A stretch of 64,000 nt of DNA from Acidobacteriota bacterium (GTDB lineage: Bacteria; Acidobacteriota; Terriglobia; Terriglobales; Acidobacteriaceae). Position 1 is the stretch's first letter; each line of letters opens with the position of its first letter. This document shows positions 36,067 through 45,475 of this stretch, piece by piece. The notes under the pieces were generated by a model. It saw only the letters and a program-made list of their open reading frames with translations, had not been told where the DNA came from and searched no databases. The stretch is taken from positions 124,001 through 188,000 of the forward strand of contig JABCZH010000009.1 of the NCBI GenBank assembly GCA_013289795.1. Reading direction: 5' to 3'. The position numbers and the translations under genes were made by a program.

Positions 36067-37071
36067 CTAGCCGGTGCCAGCGACCGACTCAGGTGCCGGT
36101 GCCACCCCCACCCGATTCCGGCCCTCAGCCTTGGCGGCATAGAGGGCGGTGTCAGCGGCACGCAATAACTGCTCGCTGCCCCGCGGGCTCTCGCCATCGT
36201 CGCAACCGGAAGCAATGCCAATGCTAAGGGTAACGGCCAGGGAACCAGCACTGGTCTCAAACTTGGCCTCGGCGATCGAACGGCGCAGGCGCTCCGCGCC
36301 GGCGGCGAGGTCGGCGGGCTTGCATCCCGGAACGATTACCAGAAATTCTTCTCCACCGTAGCGGCCCACCGAATCGTAGGTGCGCACTCCCTCCGCCAGA
36401 CGGCGCCCCACCTCCTTCAACACTGTATCCCCCACCAGGTGGCCGTAGGTGTCGTTGACTTTCTTGAAGTGGTCAACGTCGGCCATCATCACTCCCAGAG
36501 GCTGGCTTGATCTTTGCTGGCGTTTGATTTCGTTTTTCAGAAAACCGATGATGGCCCCGCGGTTCCAGAGCGCGGTCAGAGCGTCGTGCGCAGATTCATA
36601 TTGCAATGTATCGTGAGCGCGGATGAGAGCAGCCTGCAACTCCAGAATGCGCTTGCCGGCGCGAACCCGTGCCCGCAATTCGTCTACGTCAAAAGGCTTG
36701 GTCAGGTAGTCATCCGCGCCCGCATCCAGGCCTGCGACCACGTCTTCGCGGTCATCCTTTGCGGTCAGCAATAGCACATAGCAATAAGGGCCGTGTTCGC
36801 GCCCGCGGATTTTGCGGCAGACTTCAATCCCATCCATGTCCGGCATCATCCAGTCGAGAACAGCCATGGGCGGCGCCGTGGGTTGCTGCAACGCTTCCCA
36901 TGCATCGACGCCGTTCTTTACGGCGGTTACGCGGTAGCTCCACTTTTGAAACCAGCTCTGAAGGATCCGGAGAAAGATGGGATCATCCTCGGCCACCAGA
37001 ACGGAATCGAGATTGGACTCCGGCTCGCCGGAATTCGGCATCGAAATGGCCGGATCGTTGAGTTGTTTCAC
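36067..37071 (-). CDS. response regulator with GGDEF output (diguanylate cyclase)
   Basis: 334 residues, GTG start overlapping the TGA of the upstream kinase gene (GTGA at 37068-37071). Receiver domain (about 23-140) with phospho-acceptor Asp73 in [12 protein letters not shown] and Lys in LTKPFD. A short helix links to GGDEF, with active-site GGEEF at residues 239-243. The allosteric I-site RxxD is intact (Arg230-Asp233, RTYD), so an active, feedback-inhibited cyclase making c-di-GMP is expected. It is the last gene of the TonB receptor-YfiR-kinase operon. Confidence 0.93.
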   Translation of the reverse strand: MKQLNDPAISMPNSGEPESNLDSVLVAEDDPIFLRILQSWFQKWSYRVTAVKNGVDAWEALQQPTAPPMAVLDWMMPDMDGIEVCRKIRGREHGPYCYVLLLTAKDDREDVVAGLDAGADDYLTKPFDVDELRARVRAGKRILELQAALIRAHDTLQYESAHDALTALWNRGAIIGFLKNEIKRQQRSSQPLGVMMADVDHFKKVNDTYGHLVGDTVLKEVGRRLAEGVRTYDSVGRYGGEEFLVIVPGCKPADLAAGAERLRRSIAEAKFETSAGSLAVTLSIGIASGCDDGESPRGSEQLLRAADTALYAAKAEGRNRVGVAPAPESVAGTG

Positions 37072-39806
37072 CCTTGCACCACTGTGGCCTGTTGCATCGC
37101 GGAGATCAGACTTGCCATTTCTTTTTGGAGTTGTTCGAATACCGTTGGCGCTTGCGCGAGTTCACGGTCGCGACCCATGGTTTCCAGTTGTTTCGCCATT
37201 TGGGAAACATTGGCCGCTCCCAGATAACCGCTTTCTCCCTTCAAGCTGTGGGCAGCGCGGGACACGGCCTCGGAATCGTTCTGCTCCACCGCTTCTTGCA
37301 GCGTGGTCATCAGTTTGGGTGACTCTTCCAGAAAGATCCGGCAGATGTCCTGCAACAATTCTTCGTCGTCTTCGACTCGCTCGAGGGCGGCCGCTCTGTC
37401 CCAAGCGCCGGTAACCACAGGCGGGGCCGCGGTGCGTAGGTCCACCGCCACTCCGGCAAGAGCTTGCTGGATATCGCTGAAACGCAGCGGCTTGGTGATG
37501 TAACCATCCATGCCGGCTGCCAGACACTGCTCGCGATCTCCCTTCATGGCGTGGGCGGTCATGGCGAAAATTGGCAGATGGGTGCCGCTGCGCTTTTCGC
37601 TTTCGCGGATTGCCGCAGTGGCCGCCAAACCATCCATTTCAGGCATTTGCACGTCCATGAAGACTAGGTCGAACTTGCCGTTGGCCGCCAGCGATACGGC
37701 CTCGCGTCCGTTATGGGCCATAGTGGGCGCGTGGCCCATCTTTTCCAGAACACGAACGATCACGGCTTCATTCACCGGATTGTCCTCAGCCACCAGCACC
37801 TGCAAACGTCGTGGAGCCTCACGCAAGCTGTGGCGAGTGACCAAGGAAGCGGTCGCTCCTGCCTCCGCGCGTTTACCGAGGGCGGTCAACAGCGCAGCCA
37901 GCAGATCGTCCTTGAGCACGGGCTTGAGCAGGTAGGCAGCGATCCCCAATTCGCGGCAGCGAGCTCCCTCGCCGGGCTGGCCAGACGATGTCAGCATAAG
38001 AATGTCCGGTCCCGCCAAACTGGAATCGTGCTGGATGGCGGCCGCGAACTCGAATCCATCCATCCCCGGCATGCGGCCATCTGTCAAGATGACCCGAAAC
38101 GGTTCTCCCCGGGCCTGGGCGGCTTTCAACGCGGCCAGGGCTTCTACGCCACCGGCAGCATCGGTGGGGCGCATTCTCCATTGCAACGCCATGCCATGCA
38201 AAATTCGGCGGTTGGTATCGTTGTCATCCACCACCAGAACGGGCACATCCTTGAGTTCTTGCGGAAGGGCGGGCACTCCCGCCGCTTTGGGCTGAGCCAC
38301 GCCGACCTGCGCAGTAAAGCGGAAGGTGCTGCCTTTACCCATCTCGCTCTCCACCCATATTTTTCCACCCATCATTTCCACCAGGCGGGAGGTGATGGCA
38401 AGACCCAGACCGGTCCCGCCGTACTTGCGGGTGACACTGGTGTCGGCTTGCGCGAATGCCTGGAAGATTACCTCCCGTTTGTCATCAGGAATGCCGACCC
38501 CGCTGTCGCTTACCTGGAAGTGGAGTTCGGCGCGAGCCTCGGCCTGCGGGTGAGATTCGATCTCCACCAGAACCTGCCCCTTGTCGGTAAACTTGATGGC
38601 ATTGCCCACCAGATTGGTCAAGATTTGCCGCAGCCTGCCGGGGTCGCCGGTGAGGTGGGAAGGAACATCGGGGCTGACATCGTAGGCCAGTTCCAGGTTT
38701 TTTTGGTGAGCCCGCAGCGCCATGGTCTTCATGATCTCCCCGACGCACGCCTCCAGGTTGAACTCGATACTTTCAAGCTCGAGTTTGCCCGCTTCCACTT
38801 TGGAGAAATCCAGGATGTCGTTGATCACGCTTAACAGGGCCTCGCTGGACGACTTCACGAGAAGCAGGTACCCGCGCTGTTCCTGGTTGAGTTCGGTATC
38901 CAGGGTAAGCTCAGTCATTCCCATAATGCCGTTGATCGGAGTGCGGATTTCGTGGCTCATATTGGCCAGAAATTCACTTTTCGCCCGGCTGGCGGATTCC
39001 GCAGCATCCCTGGCCGTCACCATCTGCACGTTCAAGGTCATCAGGTCGGCCGTCCGGCGAGCGACTTCCTCTTCTAGCGTGTCACGATGGCGCTGCAGTT
39101 CTTCGTCCCGGCCTTCGATTTGCGAGAGCATTTCGTTGAAGCCGGTCATGAGCAGGCCGACTTCATCACTACCGGTGACGGGGAGTCGCAATGCGTAGTT
39201 CTGCTGCGCGGAGACTTCCCGCGTTGCTTGCAACAGATCGAGGATGGGGTCGGAAATCAGTCGTTGCAACCGGGACGCCATTAGCAAGGCCGCGCCGCAG
39301 GAAACCACCAGCACAAAGCCGATCACCAGGGGATAGGCTCGCAAGCGGGCTTGCATCTCCGAGAAATCCGATTCCACATAAACAGTCCCGATCGTCTCCT
39401 TGCCGAGACGAACCGGCCGGAACTGCAGCAGGCGCCCGTTTTCAAAGAAGCTCCCTTCCTTCCGCGGTGGCGGAGGCAAGAACTTTTCGGTGTCTCCGCC
39501 GCGGTCGTAGGTGGCGAACGCCTGACCTTCAGCGGTATAGAGACAGGCGGCGGTAACGTGAGGCTGAGTGTGTAGCGATCGCAACACTTCTTTTGCCGCC
39601 TGCGCGTCATGAAAGGTCAGAGCGGCGGTGCTGTTCTCCGCCACCATGTTCGCCAAAGTAGATGTGTCATTCACCATCCCCCGCCGCAACTCGACAATGT
39701 CGTAGACGACGATGGCAACGCAGGCCAGCAACAATGTCAACCCGCTGATGGCCATGATGAGCACCATCAGCTTCCGTGCGATCGACATGTTTTGTACCCA
39801 GCTCAC
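37068..39806 (-). CDS. hybrid sensor kinase: periplasmic CHASE8-like - HAMP - HisKA - HATPase - REC - REC - Hpt
   Basis: 912 residues. Transmembrane helices at about 12-35 and 158-178 flank a periplasmic region of the kind found in YfiN ([22 protein letters not shown]). Then HAMP, HisKA with His285 ([15 protein letters not shown]), HATPase_c ([18 protein letters not shown]), a first receiver with Asp576 ([13 protein letters not shown]), a second with Asp718 ([12 protein letters not shown]), and Hpt with His853 ([14 protein letters not shown]). This is a complete BarA-type phosphorelay. GTG start overlaps the TAG of YfiR by one base; an ATG at residue 7 is an alternative. The likely final acceptor is the GGDEF regulator downstream. 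Confidence 0.93.
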   Translation of the reverse strand: MSWVQNMSIARKLMVLIMAISGLTLLLACVAIVVYDIVELRRGMVNDTSTLANMVAENSTAALTFHDAQAAKEVLRSLHTQPHVTAACLYTAEGQAFATYDRGGDTEKFLPPPPRKEGSFFENGRLLQFRPVRLGKETIGTVYVESDFSEMQARLRAYPLVIGFVLVVSCGAALLMASRLQRLISDPILDLLQATREVSAQQNYALRLPVTGSDEVGLLMTGFNEMLSQIEGRDEELQRHRDTLEEEVARRTADLMTLNVQMVTARDAAESASRAKSEFLANMSHEIRTPINGIMGMTELTLDTELNQEQRGYLLLVKSSSEALLSVINDILDFSKVEAGKLELESIEFNLEACVGEIMKTMALRAHQKNLELAYDVSPDVPSHLTGDPGRLRQILTNLVGNAIKFTDKGQVLVEIESHPQAEARAELHFQVSDSGVGIPDDKREVIFQAFAQADTSVTRKYGGTGLGLAITSRLVEMMGGKIWVESEMGKGSTFRFTAQVGVAQPKAAGVPALPQELKDVPVLVVDDNDTNRRILHGMALQWRMRPTDAAGGVEALAALKAAQARGEPFRVILTDGRMPGMDGFEFAAAIQHDSSLAGPDILMLTSSGQPGEGARCRELGIAAYLLKPVLKDDLLAALLTALGKRAEAGATASLVTRHSLREAPRRLQVLVAEDNPVNEAVIVRVLEKMGHAPTMAHNGREAVSLAANGKFDLVFMDVQMPEMDGLAATAAIRESEKRSGTHLPIFAMTAHAMKGDREQCLAAGMDGYITKPLRFSDIQQALAGVAVDLRTAAPPVVTGAWDRAAALERVEDDEELLQDICRIFLEESPKLMTTLQEAVEQNDSEAVSRAAHSLKGESGYLGAANVSQMAKQLETMGRDRELAQAPTVFEQLQKEMASLISAMQQATVVQG

Positions 39807-40426
39807 TAGTTTCCTTCACGCTCGCCATTCAGCACGACCTTGGCCACAGTCAGCAGCCGGGCGCTGATCTTCAGATGGGCTTGTTCTGCCGCCTTGAGGT
39901 TGATTTCGAAGCGCACCCGGCCGTCATCCAGCACAAAGTTGATCACTCCTCCCAGGATGGCGAAGCCCGGGGCGTCTCCCACGGTGAGTACGCTTGAGCC
40001 CTTAAGACCCAGCAGGATCGCCCGCAAGTGTGGCGTCTCCGAAGCCGCGATGAACAATATCTGGCAGGCTCGCGCCTGAGGCACTCCATCGGGATGGGCA
40101 ATCTCGATGCGGTGACCGTTTACGATCTTGTCCACAATCACCTGTTCAAAGTCGCGGCCGAAGGGATCCTGGCCGAGAACACAAATTTGCAACGCCGAAT
40201 CGGCGCTGGGAAAGGCGTCGGTGGGCCATTCCACGAACCTTGCGAAGTTGAACAGGAACGCAGCCTTTACCTGATACTCAGTGGCCGACTGAGCCTGTGC
40301 CCCTGCCGCCAGCAAACATAGGAGGACACCGATCAGAGACCGTCTCCAGCGCGACGTAACGCCTCGCTCAAGCGTGACAGGACAACGCCCCGTGCGGACG
40401 ACCGACCCTGGCTTGGCATGGTTCAA
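39806..40426 (-). CDS. YfiR-family (DUF4154) periplasmic protein
   Basis: I prefer the TTG at 40426 (LNHAKPGS): AAAGGAG lies 8 bases upstream. A TTG at 40477 overlapping the receptor stop is the longer choice. About 206 residues. After a hydrophobic signal segment ([17 protein letters not shown]), the mature part has the YfiR hallmark ([19 protein letters not shown]), [19 protein letters not shown] and [23 protein letters not shown]. YfiR binds and represses the periplasmic domain of the diguanylate cyclase YfiN; here it would instead restrain the kinase encoded next. Confidence 0.9.
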   Translation of the reverse strand: MNHAKPGSVVRTGRCPVTLERGVTSRWRRSLIGVLLCLLAAGAQAQSATEYQVKAAFLFNFARFVEWPTDAFPSADSALQICVLGQDPFGRDFEQVIVDKIVNGHRIEIAHPDGVPQARACQILFIAASETPHLRAILLGLKGSSVLTVGDAPGFAILGGVINFVLDDGRVRFEINLKAAEQAHLKISARLLTVAKVVLNGEREGN

Positions 40427-40473
40427 TGTCCCGTCTCCTTTAAGACAACTCCCGTCTGAGAGTCGATAAATCT

Positions 40474-42519
40474 TCAAAACCTGCCGGTGATCTTGACCCG
40501 GAAACTTCTTCCATCCTGCTGAATCGCATCTTGCACGTCCTCAGGGCGTCCGGGATCGAAGTACTTCTTATCGAAAATGTTGTAGATACTGGTGGATAGG
40601 TCCAGGTGCTTCCCCAGCGCATGTCCCAGCAAGGTCAAATTGAACACGGAGAAGCCGCCGATGGTATTGCCCAGCAGAGTCAGGACTGGACTGGTGTACT
40701 GTGCATCCAGACTGGCGAACAGCCGCTGCTGCACCACCGGGACGCTCAAGTTCAACTTGGCCAGGTGCGGCGGAGAATTAGCCAGCACCCGGTGGGTAAC
40801 CGGCAGTGTCACATCGGTATAGCTGTAACTTGCCTCACCTTGCACGTCGGCCCAGTGGCCATCCAACTCCACTTCCACGCCGGTCGCATTCGCTTTTTCG
40901 GAGTTGAGATACACCGATTGACCATCGCTCGGAACCGTCTCCAGCGAAATTAGGTTGCTAATCCAGTTGCGGAAAACACTGCCCGATAGCGTGACATGTT
41001 GGCCAAGCCTCTGCTCCGCCACTCCTTCGAGGCTGCGAATCGTCTCCGGCTTCAGCTTCAGATTGTCGTCGTAGAACGGCCCGAAGCCGGGCGTGACTTC
41101 GAAGGGTTCGGGAGCACGGAAGGCCGTGCCGTACAGCAGCTTCAAGGTAGTCGGGTGGAAGAGGTGGTAGATCAACCCCAGACGCGGGTTAGTGGTGCCG
41201 CCAAAGTTTGAGTAATGATCATAGCGCAGCCCTGCGCTCAAGGTCAGTTTGGAGGTGATGGCGAAATCATCCTGCCCATATACGGCCCAGATCACTGAGG
41301 TTGCTGGCTCCATAGTGAAGATGTCGCCAATGGGAGTGAAGTTCCCCTGGTCTTGGCGCAAATTGTCGGTGATCTCGGTGCCCAAAGTGATTTTGTGCTT
41401 GTCCAACAGAGTTCGGCTTAGCTTCACTTCGCTGTCCCACCAGTTTCCGCGGAACGAATATGTGTCCACTGTGGTGGATCCGTCGGGCATGCCGGTGGCG
41501 AATGCGAGCGGCGCTTGCAGCCGGGCCTGGTCATAGGAGGTCCGGGCCGCCAATTCCCACTTCTCGCCAATCGCATGTCGATAGCTGAGGTCGAAGTATT
41601 GATGGTCATCGACATTGCGGGTGCGCGGGTCGTTGAACAGGGTACCGAAGTATCCGGTGGGGACTCCCCGATCCCGTGCGCTGAACAATCCTTGCAAGGT
41701 GAGACCACGGAAACTGATCGTCGCCAGGATATGTTGATAGCTCTCGTAGTCTGTGTTCCGCGTAATCCCGAAATTAGTGGTGGGGCTGTCGAACTGGGGA
41801 TAAAACAGGGTTTGTCCCTGACTGTTGTAGAACGTGCCGGACACCAGCATGTCGATCCCTTTGTATTGCCCACCATAACTGGCTCGTCCCGCGTAGGTGC
41901 CAAAACTGGCGGGTTCAAACGAGAGTTCCACGCCTTTCAGTTGCGGCGGCTTGCGAGTGATTACATTGATTACAGCAAAGAATGCCTGAGCGCCGTAGAG
42001 CGAAGAGCTGGGACCACGGATGATTTCCACACGTTCAATCAGGTCCACGTCAACCGGGAACTCCGAACCTAAGAAAGCCTGACCGAGAATGTTGCCGTTG
42101 ATGCGATGGCCGTCGATCAACACCAGGATGCGGCTGTTCCAGTCACCTAAGCGTCCAAAGCCACGCACTCCCACGAAGCTGTAATCGTGGTCATACGTGA
42201 TGTAGAAGCCACGCACACTCTGCAGAATGTCGGCCAGAGTGCGGTAGCCATATTTCTGTATTTCGTCCGAGGTGATGACCGTAACTGAGGCAGGCGCGTC
42301 GCTGGCGCTCTGCATGTGCTTGGAGGCGCTATAAACCTGAATATTTGCCAACTCCTCCAGGCTCGCTTCTCCCAGGTTCGGTGGGGATTGCTGGGCAAGA
42401 CCGCTCCCGGTCAGTAGGGCAAGGGTCAGTAAGCTCCCGTACCAGCCTCGGTGTCGTCGCGCGTGCTGAATGAAACTGAGACAAATCGCCACGTCGACGG
42501 CGTAGCTCAGCCTCGGCAT
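40474..42519 (-). CDS. TonB-dependent outer-membrane receptor
   Basis: Start at the ATG at 42519 (MPRLSYAVDV) with GGAGGAG directly upstream, giving 681 residues; the frame extends to 42552 without such a site. Signal peptide to about AQQ, then a plug domain (DAPASVTVITSDEIQKYGYRTLADILQSVRG, RVEIIRGPSSSLYG) and a 22-strand barrel ending NIFDKKYFDPGRPEDV...VKITGRF with the C-terminal Phe of outer-membrane proteins. Ligand unknown; the overall sequence fits the vitamin-B12/colicin-type receptors. It opens the operon with YfiR, the hybrid kinase and the GGDEF regulator. Confidence 0.92.
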   Translation of the reverse strand: MPRLSYAVDVAICLSFIQHARRHRGWYGSLLTLALLTGSGLAQQSPPNLGEASLEELANIQVYSASKHMQSASDAPASVTVITSDEIQKYGYRTLADILQSVRGFYITYDHDYSFVGVRGFGRLGDWNSRILVLIDGHRINGNILGQAFLGSEFPVDVDLIERVEIIRGPSSSLYGAQAFFAVINVITRKPPQLKGVELSFEPASFGTYAGRASYGGQYKGIDMLVSGTFYNSQGQTLFYPQFDSPTTNFGITRNTDYESYQHILATISFRGLTLQGLFSARDRGVPTGYFGTLFNDPRTRNVDDHQYFDLSYRHAIGEKWELAARTSYDQARLQAPLAFATGMPDGSTTVDTYSFRGNWWDSEVKLSRTLLDKHKITLGTEITDNLRQDQGNFTPIGDIFTMEPATSVIWAVYGQDDFAITSKLTLSAGLRYDHYSNFGGTTNPRLGLIYHLFHPTTLKLLYGTAFRAPEPFEVTPGFGPFYDDNLKLKPETIRSLEGVAEQRLGQHVTLSGSVFRNWISNLISLETVPSDGQSVYLNSEKANATGVEVELDGHWADVQGEASYSYTDVTLPVTHRVLANSPPHLAKLNLSVPVVQQRLFASLDAQYTSPVLTLLGNTIGGFSVFNLTLLGHALGKHLDLSTSIYNIFDKKYFDPGRPEDVQDAIQQDGRSFRVKITGRF

Positions 42520-42708
42520 AGTCTCTCCTCCTCTTCGAAGGTCCACCGCCATCGTTTCTAACGCCTGGCGAGGCCCTCTACTTTCTTTCGGCGAGGCGAG
42601 AGCTCTTCTTTACTTCGGAGACGTTACCGGCCCTCGTTTCACGGGGCGTGCGGGTTGAAGTAAGGCCTCTCGGCTGACGATGAAACCTTTGGTCGTCGAG
42701 GCGCAGTC

Positions 42709-43710
42709 ATGTCTGAAGTTCGGGATCCAGATGTCATCTTGGCGGTCTTGGATGCCCTACCCATGGGTGTCTACATTGCCGATCAAAATGGGACGATCCT
42801 GTTTTGGAACCAGAGCGCAGAACGCATCACCGGGCACAAACGCTACGAGGTCATCGGACACTCTCGCCGGGAAAACATATTGGTACAGTGCAATGAGCGC
42901 AGCTGCCCGATGTGCGGGGAGAGCTGTCCGTTTCATCAGACGGAGGTGGATGGGAGCGAACATGAGCAGCGGCTCTTCTTGCGCCACAAGAGTGGCCATC
43001 CAGTGCCGGTACTGTTCCGAATCACGCCGGTCTCCGGCCGCAGTGGTGTGGCGCGACATGTGGCCGGGAGTTTTCACGAGCCGCGGGCGGCAGCAGGCCC
43101 GGCACGGGAGCGTCGCACCCCAGTCCCTTCGATTTGTCTGGACGAGAGTACCGGCGTCGCCAATCACGGTTTTATCGAATTCCATCTGCGGGAAAATCTT
43201 GCCGGCCTCGTCGAGTACCATGTGCCCTTCGGCATCATGTGTCTGCAGTTGGACCATTTCGATCACCTGCGCTCCGCCTATGGCAGGCAAGCCACGGACT
43301 CCATGCTGAGAGTGGTGGCCGAGACTCTACGCAACGGCCTGCGCCCCAGCGATATGGTCGGGCATTGGGGCGAGGACCAATTTCTGGCACTCTTGCCGAA
43401 TTGTGGCGCGCGCGGTGCGGAGAAAGACAGTGAGCGGGGGCAAAAACTTGTGGCTGGAGCCGGCATTCATTGGTGGGGAGAACAATTGTCGATCGTGACC
43501 TCCATCGGATACGCCGGTGCGGAGGCCGTGGACACGGTGGAATCGCTGGTGGAGCGGGCGCAACGTTCGCTGAAACCCGCCTCCCCCCCAAGACGGCCGT
43601 CGCCGGAGCGGGCGCATTGGCCGGCAGGCAAAGCTCTGGGAAATAGATTCCTATGTTCGCCATTATTGGCATTGTCGTTGTCTTCGGATGCGTGCTCGCC
43701 GGGTACTTGA
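42709..43710 (+). CDS. PAS domain with degenerate GGDEF domain, probable c-di-GMP receptor
   Basis: 333 residues. PAS domain at about 5-120 (LPMGVYIADQNGTILFWNQSAERITG) with a cysteine cluster CNERSCPMCGESCPFH at its end. A second domain at about 140-290 is a GGDEF fold, but the signature reads GEDQF (221-225) in place of GGDEF, so catalysis is unlikely. The I-site is kept (Arg212-Asp215, RPSD), pointing to c-di-GMP binding. The last 58 bases overlap the start of motA; residues after about 305 are low-quality and may not matter. Confidence 0.8.
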   Translation: MSEVRDPDVILAVLDALPMGVYIADQNGTILFWNQSAERITGHKRYEVIGHSRRENILVQCNERSCPMCGESCPFHQTEVDGSEHEQRLFLRHKSGHPVPVLFRITPVSGRSGVARHVAGSFHEPRAAAGPARERRTPVPSICLDESTGVANHGFIEFHLRENLAGLVEYHVPFGIMCLQLDHFDHLRSAYGRQATDSMLRVVAETLRNGLRPSDMVGHWGEDQFLALLPNCGARGAEKDSERGQKLVAGAGIHWWGEQLSIVTSIGYAGAEAVDTVESLVERAQRSLKPASPPRRPSPERAHWPAGKALGNRFLCSPLLALSLSSDACSPGT

Positions 43711-44540
43711 TGGAACACGGACCTCTGCTGGTACTGATGCAGCCCGCTGAGTTGGTGATCATCGGAGGCGCTGCCCTCGGCACCGTGCTGATCGCTAACC
43801 CGCTCCACATCCTCAAACAAATTGTGGGAGGAATCGCCGGAGTCTTCGCGGGATCAAAATTCACCAAGCAACGCTATCTCGATTCCCTGAGGATGACCTA
43901 TGAACTCCTCAACAAAGCCCGCCGGGAAGGATTGATGACTCTCGAAAACGACGTCGAAGCGCCGGACAAGAGTCCGATTCTGTCGAAGTATGCCTTCTTC
44001 ATAAAGGACCATCACACCTGCGACTATTTTTGTGACACGCTGCGCATGGCCATCAGCGGCGTGGAAGCCTTTGATCTCGACCAACTCCTGGACTTGGACC
44101 TGGAGGTCCACCACAACTCCGCTAATCTGCCGATTTCTTCATTGAGCACCATGGCTGATTCCCTGCCCGGATTAGGCATCGTAGCGGCGGTGCTGGGCGT
44201 GGTCATCACCATGGGAGCGTTGGGCGGCCCGCCGGAGGAAATCGGACATAAGGTGGCGGCGGCGCTGGTTGGCACTTTCCTGGGAATTCTGCTGTGTTAC
44301 GGACTGGTCGGACCGATTGCGTCCAACATGGGAAAGATCGCTGAAGAAGAGTCGGCCTATCTGCATGTCTTGCGGGTAGTGATGATTTCCTTCCTCAAAG
44401 GCTCAGCCCCCATTATGGCGGTGGAGTTTGCCCGGCGGGCGATTCCCGGGCACGTTCGTCCTTCGTTTAAGGAAGTGGAGACGCTCTGCCGCGGCGGAGG
44501 CGCTGAAGCGACGCCGGTTGCGGCCGCGGCATCCGCCTAG
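43653..44540 (+). CDS. motA: flagellar motor stator protein MotA
   Basis: 295 residues with four transmembrane helices (two at the N-terminus, two around 155-215) and a large cytosolic loop between. MFAIIGIVVVFGCVLAGYLMEHG, SLPGLGIVAAVLGVVITMG, HKVAAALVGTFLGILLCYGLVGPIASNM and PSFKEVE are typical MotA. With MotB it forms the proton channel that drives the flagellar motor. It overlaps the PAS-GGDEF gene upstream. No other flagellar genes are in the window. Confidence 0.93.
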   Translation: MFAIIGIVVVFGCVLAGYLMEHGPLLVLMQPAELVIIGGAALGTVLIANPLHILKQIVGGIAGVFAGSKFTKQRYLDSLRMTYELLNKARREGLMTLENDVEAPDKSPILSKYAFFIKDHHTCDYFCDTLRMAISGVEAFDLDQLLDLDLEVHHNSANLPISSLSTMADSLPGLGIVAAVLGVVITMGALGGPPEEIGHKVAAALVGTFLGILLCYGLVGPIASNMGKIAEEESAYLHVLRVVMISFLKGSAPIMAVEFARRAIPGHVRPSFKEVETLCRGGGAEATPVAAAASA

Positions 44541-44554
44541 GCGGGAAAGGACTC

Positions 44555-45352
44555 ATGGAAGGCGCACGCCCCATCATCATCATCAAGAAAAAGGGCGGCC
44601 ACGGCGGCCATCACGGCGGCGCCTGGAAAGTCGCCTACGCGGATTTTGTCACCGCCATGATGGCGCTGTTCATCGTGCTCTGGCTGTTGAACAGCAGCAA
44701 GAAGATCCAGGAGGCGGTAGGCGGATACTTCCGGGACCCCATGGGATCGGCGAAGAACGCGGGCACAAACCAGACCGGAACAGGCGTAAGCCTGCCGATC
44801 TCGAAAGACGACATGCCCAAGCTGAAAGAGGAACTGGAAAAGCGCATTCGTCAGATGACTAACTTCGACAAGCTGAAGAACCAAATCGAAGTGACGATAA
44901 CCCCTGAAGGGTTGCGCATCGAACTGATTGAAACGGAGACCGGGACTTTCTTCAAGCTCGGCAGCGCTGGGCCGACGGAGAATGGGAAACAACTGCTGTC
45001 GTTGCTGGCCGCTGAGCTGGGCAAACTTCCCAATCACGTGTCTATTGAAGGCCATACCGACGCCAAACCATACCTGGGGAAATCCGGCTACAGCAATTGG
45101 GAACTTTCCGCCGACCGCGCCAATGCTGCGCGCCGCCTGATGCAACAAAACGGCATGGGAGAAAATCAGGTGTCCCAGGTTCGCGGCTACGCCGACCAGC
45201 TGCTGCGCACACCCGACGACCCGCTCAACGCATCCAACCGGCGAATCTCAGTCATCGTGCAGAACATGGACGTAAGGCCGGAAGATGCGGAAAAGGCCGC
45301 CGATCCCGCGAAAGCAGGCACGCCCCCGGGTGAGACCGCCAACCACCATTAA
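44555..45352 (+). CDS. motB: flagellar motor stator protein MotB
   Basis: 265 residues, 14 bases behind motA with GGGAAAGG upstream. Basic cytosolic N-terminus (KKKGGHGGHHGG), one transmembrane helix with the proton-binding Asp30 (YADFVTAMMALFIVLWLL), a plug/linker, and an OmpA-like peptidoglycan-binding domain (about 130-245; IEGHTDAKPYLGKSGYSNWELSADRA, ASNRRISVIV). Anchors the stator to the cell wall. Confidence 0.94.
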   Translation: MEGARPIIIIKKKGGHGGHHGGAWKVAYADFVTAMMALFIVLWLLNSSKKIQEAVGGYFRDPMGSAKNAGTNQTGTGVSLPISKDDMPKLKEELEKRIRQMTNFDKLKNQIEVTITPEGLRIELIETETGTFFKLGSAGPTENGKQLLSLLAAELGKLPNHVSIEGHTDAKPYLGKSGYSNWELSADRANAARRLMQQNGMGENQVSQVRGYADQLLRTPDDPLNASNRRISVIVQNMDVRPEDAEKAADPAKAGTPPGETANHH

Positions 45353-45475
45353 GAGCAGTCATTTCGGACAGGTCTTGACCAGGACAGAACCCAGCTCCAA
45401 CTTCGTCATCAGTTCCTGTGCATTCTTCCGCTACAATATCCCGTTTGACCTATCTGCCAGGGGGAAGATGATCTC

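Noticed and set aside
37713-38834. 373-codon plus-strand frame
   Set aside because: Antisense to the hybrid kinase, whose receivers and ATPase motifs are intact.
43653-45352. ExbB/ExbD or TolQ/TolR in place of MotA/MotB
   Set aside because: Four-helix protein with a large cytosolic loop and an OmpA-like domain on the partner fit MotA/MotB, not ExbB/ExbD.
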